Source: RFPI01 sp964398195
GTDB taxonomy: Bacteria; Pseudomonadota; Gammaproteobacteria; Burkholderiales; Methylophilaceae
Assembly: GCA_964398195.1 (NCBI GenBank)
Contig: CAYNLW010000011.1
Location: 1 to 37,504, forward strand
Length of the DNA: 37,504 nucleotides
Direction of reading: 5' to 3'
Part shown: positions 1 to 7,009 of the stretch, piece by piece
Layout: each line of letters begins with the position of its first letter
Numbering within the stretch: the stretch's first letter is position 1
Made by a program: the position numbers and the translations under genes
Notes under the pieces: model-generated
The model's database searches: none
Seen by the model: only the letters and a program-made list of their open reading frames with translations
What the model was told of the DNA's origin: nothing

Positions 1-105
1 ATTGATGAGTCTATCCTCTCTCAACAACTGGTTCAAAAAATTAACTCAGTTCAATGGGAATTAATTGAGGTCAATCCACGTCTATGCGCGGATTGGCTTT
101 TTTAA
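1..105 (+). CDS. C-terminal end of an unrecognised protein (5' end outside window)
   Basis: Frame 1 is open from the left edge for 34 codons and stops with TAA at 103-105. The visible tail ends in ...NPRLCADWLF and shows no motif I can assign. It points towards tadA, which is on the other strand, so the two genes converge on the REP-like repeats between them. The reading frame may be real because it ends just before the repeats, but 34 codons are not enough to prove coding or to name a family. Confidence 0.45.
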   Translation: MDESILSQQLVQKINSVQWELIEVNPRLCADWLF

Positions 106-106
106 T

Positions 107-197
107 GTCCTGGATTCTGCGACTACGCGCAGAATGACATCGTAAAAATGCCTTATTGGTTTTGTCCTGGATACTGCGACTGCGCGCAGTATGACTT
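107..197. repeat. Pair of REP-like palindromic repeats
   Basis: Two copies of a ~34-bp unit lie at 107-140 and 164-197. Both begin GTCCTGGAT/A and end in ATGACT/A-type sequence. Each contains a hairpin: ATTCTGCG/CGCAGAAT at 114-135 and ATACTGCG/CGCAGTAT at 171-192. The third base pair of the stem is T-A in one copy and A-T in the other, so pairing is kept despite the change. The pair sits between convergent genes, the usual place for bacterial REP elements. A degenerate relative may lie near 14686-14711 (shared CAGAATGACA tail). Confidence 0.7.
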
Positions 198-203
198 GTT
201 GAT

Positions 204-656
204 TTATTTTCTGCGTTGTTTGAAAAAGTTGGATAGTAGGGCGCCGCACTCGGAAGCCATCACACCCGCTAGTACTTGGGTGTGGTGGTTTAATTTTTTA
301 TCCACCATCAAGTCCACCACGCTGCCGCAGGCGCCGGTTTTGGGGTCGCTGGCGCCATACACTAAATGGGCGAGGCGGGCGTGTTGAATGGCGCCGGCGC
401 ACATGGCGCAGGGTTCTAAAGTGACGTATAGCGTGCAGTCTGTTAAGCGATAGTTGCCTAAGAATTTTGCGGCTAGCCGCATGGCTTGAATTTCTGCATG
501 GGCGCTGGGGTCGTGTAGCGCGATGGGTTGGTTATGCGCCACTGCGATAATTTGCTGGTCTTTGACGATCACTGCGCCTACCGGCACTTCGCCAAGCTCT
601 GCGGCGAGTTGCGCTTGTTGTAAGGCGATTTGCATGAAGTCTTGATGGGTTTGCAT
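204..656 (-). CDS. tadA: tRNA-specific adenosine deaminase TadA
   Basis: The 150-residue protein is a zinc-dependent cytidine/adenosine deaminase-fold enzyme. TadA converts adenosine 34 to inosine in the anticodon of tRNA-Arg(ACG), so one tRNA can read several CGN codons. The zinc site is visible: HAE at residues 53-55 (His ligand and catalytic Glu) and PCAMC at 82-86 (two Cys ligands). The N-terminal GEVPVGAVIV segment is typical of TadA. Length fits the family (about 150-170). The gene appears to stand alone, with no close same-strand partner. A second Met at residue 8 could also serve as start, since no strong ribosome site precedes the first. Confidence 0.93.
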   Translation of the reverse strand: MQTHQDFMQIALQQAQLAAELGEVPVGAVIVKDQQIIAVAHNQPIALHDPSAHAEIQAMRLAAKFLGNYRLTDCTLYVTLEPCAMCAGAIQHARLAHLVYGASDPKTGACGSVVDLMVDKKLNHHTQVLAGVMASECGALLSNFFKQRRK

Positions 657-950
657 AGGCTTATCTGTCGAATATTGCGCGTGGCGCTGTGCGGACTAGT
701 GATGGATAATAACAATCTTTTTGCCCGCCGCAAAAATTTCCCCACCATGTCATACCGACCTAAGTGCTTATTCAGTGGCTTTAAGAAAATAAGTAAAGCT
801 CGGAACCTCGTCATAGCAACGCAAGTCAGTATCTACTCTGCACCCATAGGATGCTCTGACGCAGGAAGCGCATCAATCGCGGGTATCCGGTGGCATTAAA
901 ATCAAACAATTAAAATGTTTATCCCCTGTTAATTTTTTCATGGAGTTGTG
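657..950. other. Intergenic region between divergent tadA and nemA
   Basis: About 290 bases lie between the divergent tadA and OYE-family genes. Open frames of 78-89 codons exist on both strands but have no recognisable motif or ribosome site, and I regard them as spurious. The last 50 bases are AT-rich and hold the nemA ribosome site. I could not place a convincing promoter. Confidence 0.5.
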
Positions 951-2030
951 ATGACCGATCTATTTTCCCCAGTTAATTTAGCCGACCTAGCCCTGCGCAA
1001 TCGGGTGGTGATGGCGCCGTTAACGCGCAATCGCAGTTCTACTGAGGGCATTCCTAGTGCGCTAAACGCTACTTATTATGCGCAACGCGCCAGTGCTGGT
1101 TTGATTATTAGTGAGGCGACACCGATTTGTGCGATGGCGCATGGTTATCCCTTGTTGCCGGGCATATACACTGACGCGCAGGTGGCGGGTTGGAAGCAAG
1201 TGACTGAGGCGGTGCATGCCAAAGGCGGCAAGATTGTGCTGCAACTATGGCATGTGGGGCGCATTTCGCACCCTAGTTTATTACCCCAGCAAGCCTTGCC
1301 GGTGGCGCCATCTGCCATTAAGCCAGCGGGTAAAGCGTTTACCTATAAGGGTTTGCAATACTATGTCACGCCACGTGCTTTAGAAACGTACGAGTTGCCA
1401 GAGATTATTCAGCAATATCAACACGCCACGCGCTGTGCTTTGGCCGCCGGATTTGATGGCGTAGAAGTGCATGCGGCCAATGGCTATCTGCTGGATCAGT
1501 TCTTGCGCGATAGCACCAATCAGCGTAGCGATGAATACGGCGGTAGCATGCAAAACCGCGCGCGTTTGTTGATGCAAGTGGTGGAGGCGGTGGTGCAAAT
1601 CGCTGGTGCCGGCATCGTCGGGGTGCGTTTGTCGCCGGTGAATCCGTTTAATGATATTCAAGATAGTCAGCCACAAACCTTGTTTAACTATGTCACCCAG
1701 CAATTAAACCAATTCCATTTGGCTTATTTGCACGTTGTAGAAGGCGGCATCCACGGCGGTGGACCTGCTGCGCCATTTGACTTTGCGCAAATGCGCAGTC
1801 TGTTTGAGGGGGCTTATATCGCCAACTTGGGTTATGACAAAGCCAAAGCCAATGCTGCCATTGCTAGCGGTCATGCCGATGCGGTGGCGTTTGGTGTGCC
1901 ATTTATCGCTAATCCAGATTTGGTCGAGCGCTTGAAAAACGATTGGCCACTCAATGAGGCCGATAGCAAGAGCTTCTACGGTGGCACTGAGCGCGGCTAT
2001 ACTGACTATCCTTTTTATACGGCGGCCTAA
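951..2030 (+). CDS. nemA: Old yellow enzyme family alkene reductase (NemA-like)
   Basis: A 359-residue FMN-dependent oxidoreductase of the OYE family. Members reduce activated C=C bonds (enones, N-ethylmaleimide) and some nitro compounds with NAD(P)H. The N-terminal NRVVMAPLTRNRS segment and the catalytic triad in HAANGY (His174, Asn177, Tyr179) are present; His/Asn bind the substrate carbonyl and Tyr donates the proton. Length matches NemA (about 365). The ATG at 951 is chosen because GGAG lies at 942-945, five bases upstream; the GTG at 948 would be too close. The nitroreductase gene starts two bases after its stop, so the two are probably one detoxification operon. The physiological substrate cannot be read from sequence. 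Confidence 0.88.
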   Translation: MTDLFSPVNLADLALRNRVVMAPLTRNRSSTEGIPSALNATYYAQRASAGLIISEATPICAMAHGYPLLPGIYTDAQVAGWKQVTEAVHAKGGKIVLQLWHVGRISHPSLLPQQALPVAPSAIKPAGKAFTYKGLQYYVTPRALETYELPEIIQQYQHATRCALAAGFDGVEVHAANGYLLDQFLRDSTNQRSDEYGGSMQNRARLLMQVVEAVVQIAGAGIVGVRLSPVNPFNDIQDSQPQTLFNYVTQQLNQFHLAYLHVVEGGIHGGGPAAPFDFAQMRSLFEGAYIANLGYDKAKANAAIASGHADAVAFGVPFIANPDLVERLKNDWPLNEADSKSFYGGTERGYTDYPFYTAA

Positions 2031-2032
2031 AC

Positions 2033-2632
2033 ATGCAAAAACCTGCGATTACCCAAGTTGCCATAGACCCCACCATTGCAGCGCGCTGGAGCAGCCGTTG
2101 TTATGACCCAAACAAAGCCATTAGCCCAGAGCAAACCCTGGCCTTGTTAGAAGCCGCGCGCTGGGCGCCGTCTTGTATGGGCGAGCAGCCTTGGCGGTTT
2201 TTGCTATGGGATAAAAGCCAACACCCTGAAGGCTGGCAGCAAGCCTTTGAGTGTTTGTCCGAAGGCAATCAAATCTGGGTCAAGCATGCCCCTTGGCTGT
2301 GCTTGGTGTGTGCCGATAGCGTATTTATCAAAAACGCTCAGCCTAATCGCTGGGCGCAATATGATACTGGCTCGGCGGCCATGAATCTGTGTTTGCAGGC
2401 CAGCAGCATGGGCTTGGTCGCGCATCAGCTGGGTGGCTTTGATGCCACTAAAGCGCGGGCTATCTTTGCCATTCCTGAGCAATTTAGCTTGATGGCCATG
2501 ATCGCGGTGGGATATCCGGGCGATGTCCAGCAACTGTCTGAAGATTTGCAAGCCAGAGAGCAAGCGCCCAGACAGCGCAAGCCGTTGGCCGAGATTGCTT
2601 TTGCCAATGCGTGGCAAAACCCCATAGTTTAA
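2033..2632 (+). CDS. Nitroreductase family flavoprotein
   Basis: A 199-residue protein of the FMN-dependent nitroreductase fold. The N-terminal RWSSRCYDPNKAISPEQ, the following helix (LLEAARWAPSCMGEQPWRF) and the C-terminal AVGYPGD segment are the usual FMN-contact regions. Family members reduce nitroaromatics, quinones or flavins with NAD(P)H; the substrate here is unknown. The start codon lies two bases after the stop of the OYE-family gene, so translation is probably coupled and both serve electrophile or redox detoxification. This is the short, single-domain form (about 200 residues). Confidence 0.85.
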   Translation: MQKPAITQVAIDPTIAARWSSRCYDPNKAISPEQTLALLEAARWAPSCMGEQPWRFLLWDKSQHPEGWQQAFECLSEGNQIWVKHAPWLCLVCADSVFIKNAQPNRWAQYDTGSAAMNLCLQASSMGLVAHQLGGFDATKARAIFAIPEQFSLMAMIAVGYPGDVQQLSEDLQAREQAPRQRKPLAEIAFANAWQNPIV

Positions 2633-2662
2633 GCGACATGATGGGTGCTTGAGCATATTTGC

Positions 2663-2697
2663 TTGAGGGCTAGTCGGCATCTGTTAGAATAAGCGCC
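2663..2697 (+). promoter_or_regulatory. Candidate promoter of the thioredoxin-like gene, GCGCC discriminator
   Basis: A possible -35 TTGAGG (2663-2668) is followed after 16 bases by -10 TAGAAT (2685-2690). GCGCC and a T-run come two bases later. The same -10 plus GCGCC arrangement occurs ahead of metG and rpsA and, in variant form, tyrA. Confidence 0.45.
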
Positions 2698-2727
2698 TTT
2701 TTTTAAATTTTATTGATAGGTTTGAAT

Positions 2728-3093
2728 ATGTCAGTGATTACCCTCACCAAGGACAACTTTAAAAGCACCATAGAGAAAAATGCTTTTGTGATTGTCGATT
2801 TCTGGGCGCCTTGGTGTGAGCCATGCGTCAATTTCACACCGGTATTTGAGGCAGCGGCCAAAAATAATCCCGATATCACTTTTGGTATGGTGGATACCGA
2901 AGCCAACCCTGAAATTGCTGAATATTTCGAAGTCAGCAAAATCCCCGCCATCTTAATCATTCGTGAACAAGCCGGTATTCATGCGCAACAAGGCGAATTA
3001 GGCGCGCCAGCGTTAGACAAGCTGATTGAATGGGCACGCGAATTTGATATGCAACAAGTGCGCGACTATTACGCACAACTAGATAAAAAATAA
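2728..3093 (+). CDS. Thioredoxin-like protein with CEPC active site
   Basis: A 121-residue thioredoxin-fold protein. The active site is WCEPC (Cys30, Cys33) rather than the classical WCGPC, and the cis-proline is Pro73 in KIPAI. It should act as a cytoplasmic thiol-disulfide oxidoreductase; no signal peptide is visible. The C-terminal ~25 residues (EWAREFDMQQVRDYYAQLDKK) form a charged tail beyond the usual last helix. ATG 2728 (MSVITL) is chosen over the upstream TTG at 2713; AGG lies 7 bases before it. The gene appears monocistronic, with its own candidate promoter and a strong terminator. The altered dipeptide argues against this being the main thioredoxin TrxA. Confidence 0.88.
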   Translation: MSVITLTKDNFKSTIEKNAFVIVDFWAPWCEPCVNFTPVFEAAAKNNPDITFGMVDTEANPEIAEYFEVSKIPAILIIREQAGIHAQQGELGAPALDKLIEWAREFDMQQVRDYYAQLDKK

Positions 3094-3113
3094 TTTTTCT
3101 GCAATATCCAGCA

Positions 3114-3140
3114 AAAAAGCCGCGCTAGTCGCGGCTTTTT
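3114..3140 (+). terminator. Intrinsic terminator after the thioredoxin-like gene
   Basis: A perfect 11-bp stem AAAAAGCCGCG/CGCGGCTTTTT with a 5-base CTAGT loop lies 20 bases after the stop codon. The right arm ends in five T. It would also work on the other strand because of the matching A-run. Confidence 0.9.
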
Positions 3141-3163
3141 CATGTCTAGCGTACTGAACTATT

Positions 3164-3197
3164 TTGCATATCTTATAATGATGTATATAATCTACAT
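3164..3197 (+). promoter_or_regulatory. Candidate promoter and operator of the HTH gene
   Basis: TTGCAT (3164-3169), a 16-base spacer and TATAAT (3186-3191) form a good sigma-70 promoter. The inverted repeat ATGTA-N7-TACAT (3181-3197) is centred on the -10 box, where a repressor would block RNA polymerase. The downstream gene encodes a HipB-like HTH protein, so autoregulation is a reasonable inference. Confidence 0.5.
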
Positions 3198-3260
3198 AAC
3201 CCAATCCCGTTTTCGCCACTGCAAAATCCTTTGATTTTCGCCTATTCGAGGGGAAGCATC

Positions 3261-3581
3261 ATGACAGAAAAATTCAAATTGCTTGATAATCAGTCCATAG
3301 GCATTGCGCTTAAGCAATTACGCAAAAAACAAAAACTCTCTATCAACGACTTTTCGCAAAGTACCGGGATATGTCGTAGCTATATCACGATGGTGGAACA
3401 GGGTGAGGCCAACCCAAGTGTGGAAGTACTCAAAACTTTATTTGCAGGTGTAGGCAGGAATTTGGTATTTAGCTTGCGCCGCCAACGGCAATATGCAAAA
3501 GCTGAGAAAAATTTTTCTAGTCAAATCAAAGCGCCTTCGGTCAGAAAAAACGCTAGTGGCGCCAGTACTACGAAACGCTAA
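3261..3581 (+). CDS. XRE-family HTH regulator, HipB-like, solitary
   Basis: A 106-residue protein with an XRE/Cro-type helix-turn-helix at about residues 15-71. The pattern of IALKQLRKKQKLSIN, ICRSYITMVEQGEANPS and the following LFAGVGRNLVFSLRR resembles HipB and related antitoxins, including the strand after the HTH used for dimerisation. The last ~35 residues are basic and probably disordered. ATG 3261 is preceded by GAGGGGA (3248-3254). No hipA-like kinase follows: nlpD converges from the other strand after 127 bases. It may be an orphan antitoxin-type repressor or a free regulator; its target is unknown. Confidence 0.82.
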   Translation: MTEKFKLLDNQSIGIALKQLRKKQKLSINDFSQSTGICRSYITMVEQGEANPSVEVLKTLFAGVGRNLVFSLRRQRQYAKAEKNFSSQIKAPSVRKNASGASTTKR

Positions 3582-3708
3582 GACAATGCTAGGACAGGGC
3601 TAGCACAAGCAAATCAACAAAATAAATTCACCCAAGCTAGTAAGCCAGATTCGCTAGCTAAAATCCCGCATTAATCCACAAAAAAAGCCTAAATGAATAT
3701 GCCCTGAA

Positions 3709-4812
3709 TTACTGGACTAAATTGCCAAGATATTTAATCGGGTCCACCGATTTTCCCTGAAAGCGAATCTCAAAATGCAGTTTTACTTTATCCGTGCCTG
3801 AGCTGCCCATTTCAGCAATCTTTTGCCCTTTGGTAATCATTTGACCTTCTTTGACTAAGGTTTTGCTGTTGTGCGCATACACCGATAACAGGTCTTTGTC
3901 ATGTTTGATAATCACCATATTGCCGTAGCCACGTAAATCGCCACCGTTGTAGATCACTTTGCCATTGGCTGCAGCATTCACTTCCTGACCTAGCACCCCT
4001 TCAATATCAATGCCTTTGGCACTGCTGCCCTCGCTAAATGGATTAATCACCTTACCTTTGGTCGGCCAAGACCAATCGTTGCTGCTGGCGGCAACCGTGG
4101 AATTGCTGGCGACACGAGGGGTGTTGCGGGATTGTGGCGCTAGTTTGTCATTGATATCCGCCCCAGTATTAGCTGCTGGTGCATCGCCAGTAGTACCACC
4201 GACGGGGCTAGTAGCAGCCCCAGTCGTGGCTGCTGGCGCTGTGGTTAATTTATTATCTTTGTTGTTAGCGCCATTAGCATTGTTGGCCGCCATCGGTTTG
4301 CTGTCATCTGCCAGTGGCTTGCCATTGATAGCCTCATTTAACATGTGACCTTGCGGTGCTGCGCCATCTGCTTCTAATGGTCTGGTAACCGCGCCACCTT
4401 CTAGGTTAGCGTCAGCTTTTTTGCCATCTAATTTTTTGCCGTCTGTTTTGCCGTCAGACACTAGCGTTTTTTCTTTGCCTTTTAGATTTTTTAATTTTAG
4501 GCCTTGCCCGATTTTAATCACATAAGGTGCTTCGATTTGGTTGTCCTGCGCGATTTCCCGATAATCAAAGCCATGTTCAAGCCCAATCGAATACAAGGTG
4601 TCGCCTTTTTTGACGATATATAAATCTGGCCGCCAGTCTTGTGCTGGGGCGGATTTGCTGGCGCTGGCGTTACGGTTTTGACTGCTGGCCGTGGCATATT
4701 CAGATTTGCTAGAAATATCTGTGACGGGTGCCGGCTTATGCAAGCTAGGGGCACAGGCAGTTAGGCCTAACAGTAGAGCTAGAAGTAGAAGTGAGGAGGA
4801 TAAGCGCAGCAT
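3709..4812 (-). CDS. nlpD: NlpD-like lipoprotein, LysM and degenerate LytM (M23) domains
   Basis: A 367-residue lipoprotein. A signal peptide ends in lipobox LTAC (lipidated Cys20), a LysM peptidoglycan-binding domain spans about 64-108 (YIVKKGDTLYSIG...), and a long low-complexity Lys/Asp/Gly/Ala/Asn-rich linker leads to a C-terminal LytM domain (about 248-365). The M23 zinc ligands are largely lost: AKGIDIEG replaces the HxxxD motif, as in E. coli NlpD. The protein should therefore be a non-catalytic activator of an amidase such as AmiC during daughter-cell separation. It starts three bases after the pcm stop, so surE-pcm-nlpD is an operon. The rpoS gene that commonly follows is absent. Confidence 0.92.
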   Translation of the reverse strand: MLRLSSSLLLLALLLGLTACAPSLHKPAPVTDISSKSEYATASSQNRNASASKSAPAQDWRPDLYIVKKGDTLYSIGLEHGFDYREIAQDNQIEAPYVIKIGQGLKLKNLKGKEKTLVSDGKTDGKKLDGKKADANLEGGAVTRPLEADGAAPQGHMLNEAINGKPLADDSKPMAANNANGANNKDNKLTTAPAATTGAATSPVGGTTGDAPAANTGADINDKLAPQSRNTPRVASNSTVAASSNDWSWPTKGKVINPFSEGSSAKGIDIEGVLGQEVNAAANGKVIYNGGDLRGYGNMVIIKHDKDLLSVYAHNSKTLVKEGQMITKGQKIAEMGSSGTDKVKLHFEIRFQGKSVDPIKYLGNLVQ

Positions 4813-4815
4813 GTT

Positions 4816-5487
4816 CTAATCCTTTTTAACGCCATTTAACAAAGGCACAAATTTGACTGATTCTAATTGGCTGGTAATAAAAGTTTCCTGGTCTTGCCGT
4901 TGCACTAAGTGCAACATCTGTTCTTCAACACCCACCGGAATCACCATACGGCCACCGATTGCAAGTTGCTGCATCAGCGCCTGGGGAATATGGCTAGCCG
5001 CAGCAGTGACAATAATGCCATCAAACGGCGCATAGTCCGCTAGCCCTATGCTGCCATCGGCATTTTCTAATTTGATATTGGTCAGCTTTAATTGCCGCAA
5101 GGTGGTCAGCGCTTTCATCAACAAAGGACGTATGCGTTCTAGCGTATAAACTTCTCGCGCCACTTTGGATAGCACAGCGGTTTGATAGCCACAGCCAGTG
5201 CCGATTTCTAATACTTTGCCCAAGTCTTTGCCAGCGCGCAGCGTTTCGGTCATTTTGGCCACGATATAGGGCTGTGAAATGGTCTGGCCAAAGCCTATGG
5301 GCAGGGCGACGTCTTCGTAGGCGCGGATAGAAATCGCTTCATCGACAAACACATGACGCGGAATTTCGCTCATAGCCGCCAAGGTCAGCTCATCGCTAAT
5401 GCCTTGTTCACGCAAACGCATCAGCATACGCTCACGGGTTCTTTGTGAGGTCATGCCTATGCCATTGATGCGTTTGCCTATAACCAT
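4816..5487 (-). CDS. pcm: Protein-L-isoaspartate O-methyltransferase
   Basis: A 223-residue SAM-dependent methyltransferase that repairs isoaspartyl residues in aged proteins. The SAM-binding motif I is VLEIGTGCGYQTAVL, and the family signature FVDEA...ALPIGFGQTISQPY lies in the N-terminal third. The first ATG overlaps the end of surE by 10 bases, implying coupling. A second Met (MTSQRTRERM, position 5454) would give a 212-residue form closer in length to E. coli Pcm. I keep the longer start because a GIGMTS-type extension seems usual in Betaproteobacteria (from memory). Neighbour order surE-pcm-nlpD supports the call. Confidence 0.94.
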   Translation of the reverse strand: MVIGKRINGIGMTSQRTRERMLMRLREQGISDELTLAAMSEIPRHVFVDEAISIRAYEDVALPIGFGQTISQPYIVAKMTETLRAGKDLGKVLEIGTGCGYQTAVLSKVAREVYTLERIRPLLMKALTTLRQLKLTNIKLENADGSIGLADYAPFDGIIVTAAASHIPQALMQQLAIGGRMVIPVGVEEQMLHLVQRQDQETFITSQLESVKFVPLLNGVKKD

Positions 5488-6215
5488 GTTTTCAATTGTT
5501 CTAGCTGTTGGGTATAGGTTAAATCAGCGCGTAGCGGGGTAATCGACACCTGCTGGTTGGCGACCGCATAAAAGTCGGTGCCGGGTCCAGCGTCTTGCGC
5601 CTCACCGGCAGCGCCCACCCAATACAAGGTTTCTCCACGTGGGGATAAGGATTTAATCACCGGTTCCGCTTTATGGCGCTTGCCTAAGCGGGTGGTGACC
5701 ACACCTTGAATTTGCTCATAAGCGATATCAGGCACATTGATATTCAGCAACATAGGTCCTTGCACTGGGCGTTGCATAATCTTGGGCAGTAACTCCGTCA
5801 CGATGCGCGCGGCGCTGTCAAAATGTTTGGCATTGTGCTGCGACATAGATACGGCGACCGAGGGAATATCTAGCAGAAAGCCTTCCATAGCGGCTGCCAC
5901 AGTACCGGAATAAATGGTGTCATCGCCCATATTGGCGCCATCATTGATGCCGGAAATAATCATATCGGGCAGCTCATCTAGCAGGCCGGTAACGGCTAAA
6001 TGCACGCAATCGGTGGGTGTGCCATTGACATAATAAAAGCCATTTTCGGCTTGGCGCACGCTGAGCGGTCTATCTAAAGTGAGCGAGTTACTAGCACCAC
6101 TGCGATTGCGTTCTGGCGCAACCACCACAATTTCTGCCACTTGGCTGATATGTTTGGCCAAGGTTTGTAAGCCCGGCGCGAAATATCCATCATCGTTTGA
6201 AAGTAAAATTCTCAT
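5478..6215 (-). CDS. surE: 5'/3'-nucleotidase SurE
   Basis: A 245-residue stationary-phase survival phosphatase acting on nucleoside 5'- and 3'-monophosphates and short polyphosphate. The metal site begins with the N-terminal MRILLSNDDGYFAPG (Asp8, Asp9). The conserved RNRSGASNSLT and SGINDGANMGDDTIYSGTVAAAMEG segments complete the active site. Length is typical (about 250). It is the first gene of surE-pcm-nlpD. The upstream spacer holds 14-bp tandem duplications, and I see no clear promoter in it. Confidence 0.95.
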   Translation of the reverse strand: MRILLSNDDGYFAPGLQTLAKHISQVAEIVVVAPERNRSGASNSLTLDRPLSVRQAENGFYYVNGTPTDCVHLAVTGLLDELPDMIISGINDGANMGDDTIYSGTVAAAMEGFLLDIPSVAVSMSQHNAKHFDSAARIVTELLPKIMQRPVQGPMLLNINVPDIAYEQIQGVVTTRLGKRHKAEPVIKSLSPRGETLYWVGAAGEAQDAGPGTDFYAVANQQVSITPLRADLTYTQQLEQLKTWL

Positions 6216-6261
6216 GCGTTTTTGTCTTTGGTTGAGCCTGCTTTTTGTGTTTGATAGCCAT

Positions 6262-6289
6262 ATGCTAGGAATAAGATGCTAGGTTTAAG
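6262..6289. repeat. 14-bp tandem duplication upstream of surE
   Basis: ATGCTAGGAATAAG (6262-6275) is followed directly by ATGCTAGGTTTAAG (6276-6289), 12 of 14 bases identical. It lies in the spacer between surE and the Mth938-like gene. Confidence 0.75.
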
Positions 6290-6431
6290 CGCGCTGCGTA
6301 ACAGTCAATAAGTCGCGCCCAGGCGATATTTTAACTTGCTTCCTGTGCTGGGAGAACTGTGCCATCACAATAAATACTGGCTGTATCTTGCCACTGCGAC
6401 GGGCTAAGGCAAACGCTGACACACAGGCGCC

Positions 6432-6471
6432 AATTAAGCGATACCAATTAAGCGATACCCATTAAACGATT
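6432..6471. repeat. 14-bp tandem duplication at the 3' end of the Mth938-like gene
   Basis: AATTAAGCGATACC is repeated exactly at 6432-6445 and 6446-6459. A decayed third copy (ATTAAACGATTA) follows from 6461 and overlaps the stop codon of the minus-strand gene ending at 6462. The last codons of that gene may thus come from the duplicated unit. Confidence 0.8.
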
Positions 6472-6830
6472 AAGGCCGCCAACACTTTGCGACCTTCGCT
6501 CAGCAAAATATTGTAAGTGCGACAAGCGGCAGCTGTGGTCATGCTTTCCACCGCAATCTGCGCTTGCGTAAGCGGGGCGGTCAGTTTGGGCGAGATAAAT
6601 TGATGTTGCTCGCCACAGCCTATCAACACGATTTCCGCTTGCAGCGCCAAGATTTGCGCAATATGCGTCGCGTCCAATTGTGCGAGCGCAGCTACTGGCC
6701 AATCGCTAATCAGTTGCTGCGGCGTAACAATCAGACTGTTGTTGTAGCGCTGTTGGTTGATGCTGACGCTGCCCGCTTGATAGGCGGTGATGGCATTAAG
6801 CCCTTGCGGTTGGCTGAGGTGTAATTTCAT
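6462..6830 (-). CDS. Mth938-like domain protein (DUF498)
   Basis: A 122-residue single-domain protein of the Mth938/NDUFAF3 family. Typical features are the N-terminal GLNAITAYQAGSVSINQQRYNNSLIV strand pattern, the central EIVLIGCGEQHQFI strand-turn, and the C-terminal AACRTYNILLSEGRKVLAALIV. The eukaryotic relative NDUFAF3 assists complex I assembly; the bacterial role is not settled and cannot be inferred here. Length is normal. It is separate from surE by about 250 bases and divergent from alaA. The stop codon lies inside a small tandem duplication. Confidence 0.82.
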   Translation of the reverse strand: MKLHLSQPQGLNAITAYQAGSVSINQQRYNNSLIVTPQQLISDWPVAALAQLDATHIAQILALQAEIVLIGCGEQHQFISPKLTAPLTQAQIAVESMTTAAACRTYNILLSEGRKVLAALIV

Positions 6831-6940
6831 GCTGGTATGGGTTCTATTTTTAATCTGGGTTGCAATTTGTGCCTGCTGCGTGGTGTATAAACGACATCTG
6901 GTTTAGCCACGCCAGCACAGCGTTTTAAAGCCTGCTTACA

Positions 6941-6969
6941 TTGCTTGAAAAGCGGTTCGCAAGTAAGAT
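6941..6969 (+). promoter_or_regulatory. Candidate promoter of alaA-hom-thrC
   Basis: TTGCTT (6941-6946), exactly 17 bases, then TAAGAT (6964-6969) form a sigma-70-like promoter about 40 bases before the alaA ATG. No leader peptide or attenuator is visible, so classical threonine attenuation is not indicated. Confidence 0.5.
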
Positions 6970-7009
6970 AACACATTTTTTGACGGCATCATTTGCCATA
7001 GGTTTTGCC

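Noticed and set aside
148..387. 79-codon plus-strand frame
   Set aside because: It covers the REP-like repeats and the antisense of tadA, with no ribosome site or motif.
578..899. Frames of 78 and 89 codons on both strands between tadA and nemA
   Set aside because: No recognisable protein features, no ribosome sites, and composition unlike neighbouring genes. Likely chance frames.
4010..4348. 112-codon plus-strand frame inside nlpD, Leu/Ala-rich
   Set aside because: It is the antisense of the low-complexity NlpD linker; its apparent hydrophobicity follows from that.
3709..4812. NlpD as an active M23 endopeptidase
   Set aside because: The zinc-binding HxxxD motif is replaced by KGIDI, as in non-catalytic NlpD activators.
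6831..7009. Threonine attenuator ahead of alaA-hom-thrC
   Set aside because: No short frame rich in Thr/Ile codons and no T-run hairpin is present in this spacer.
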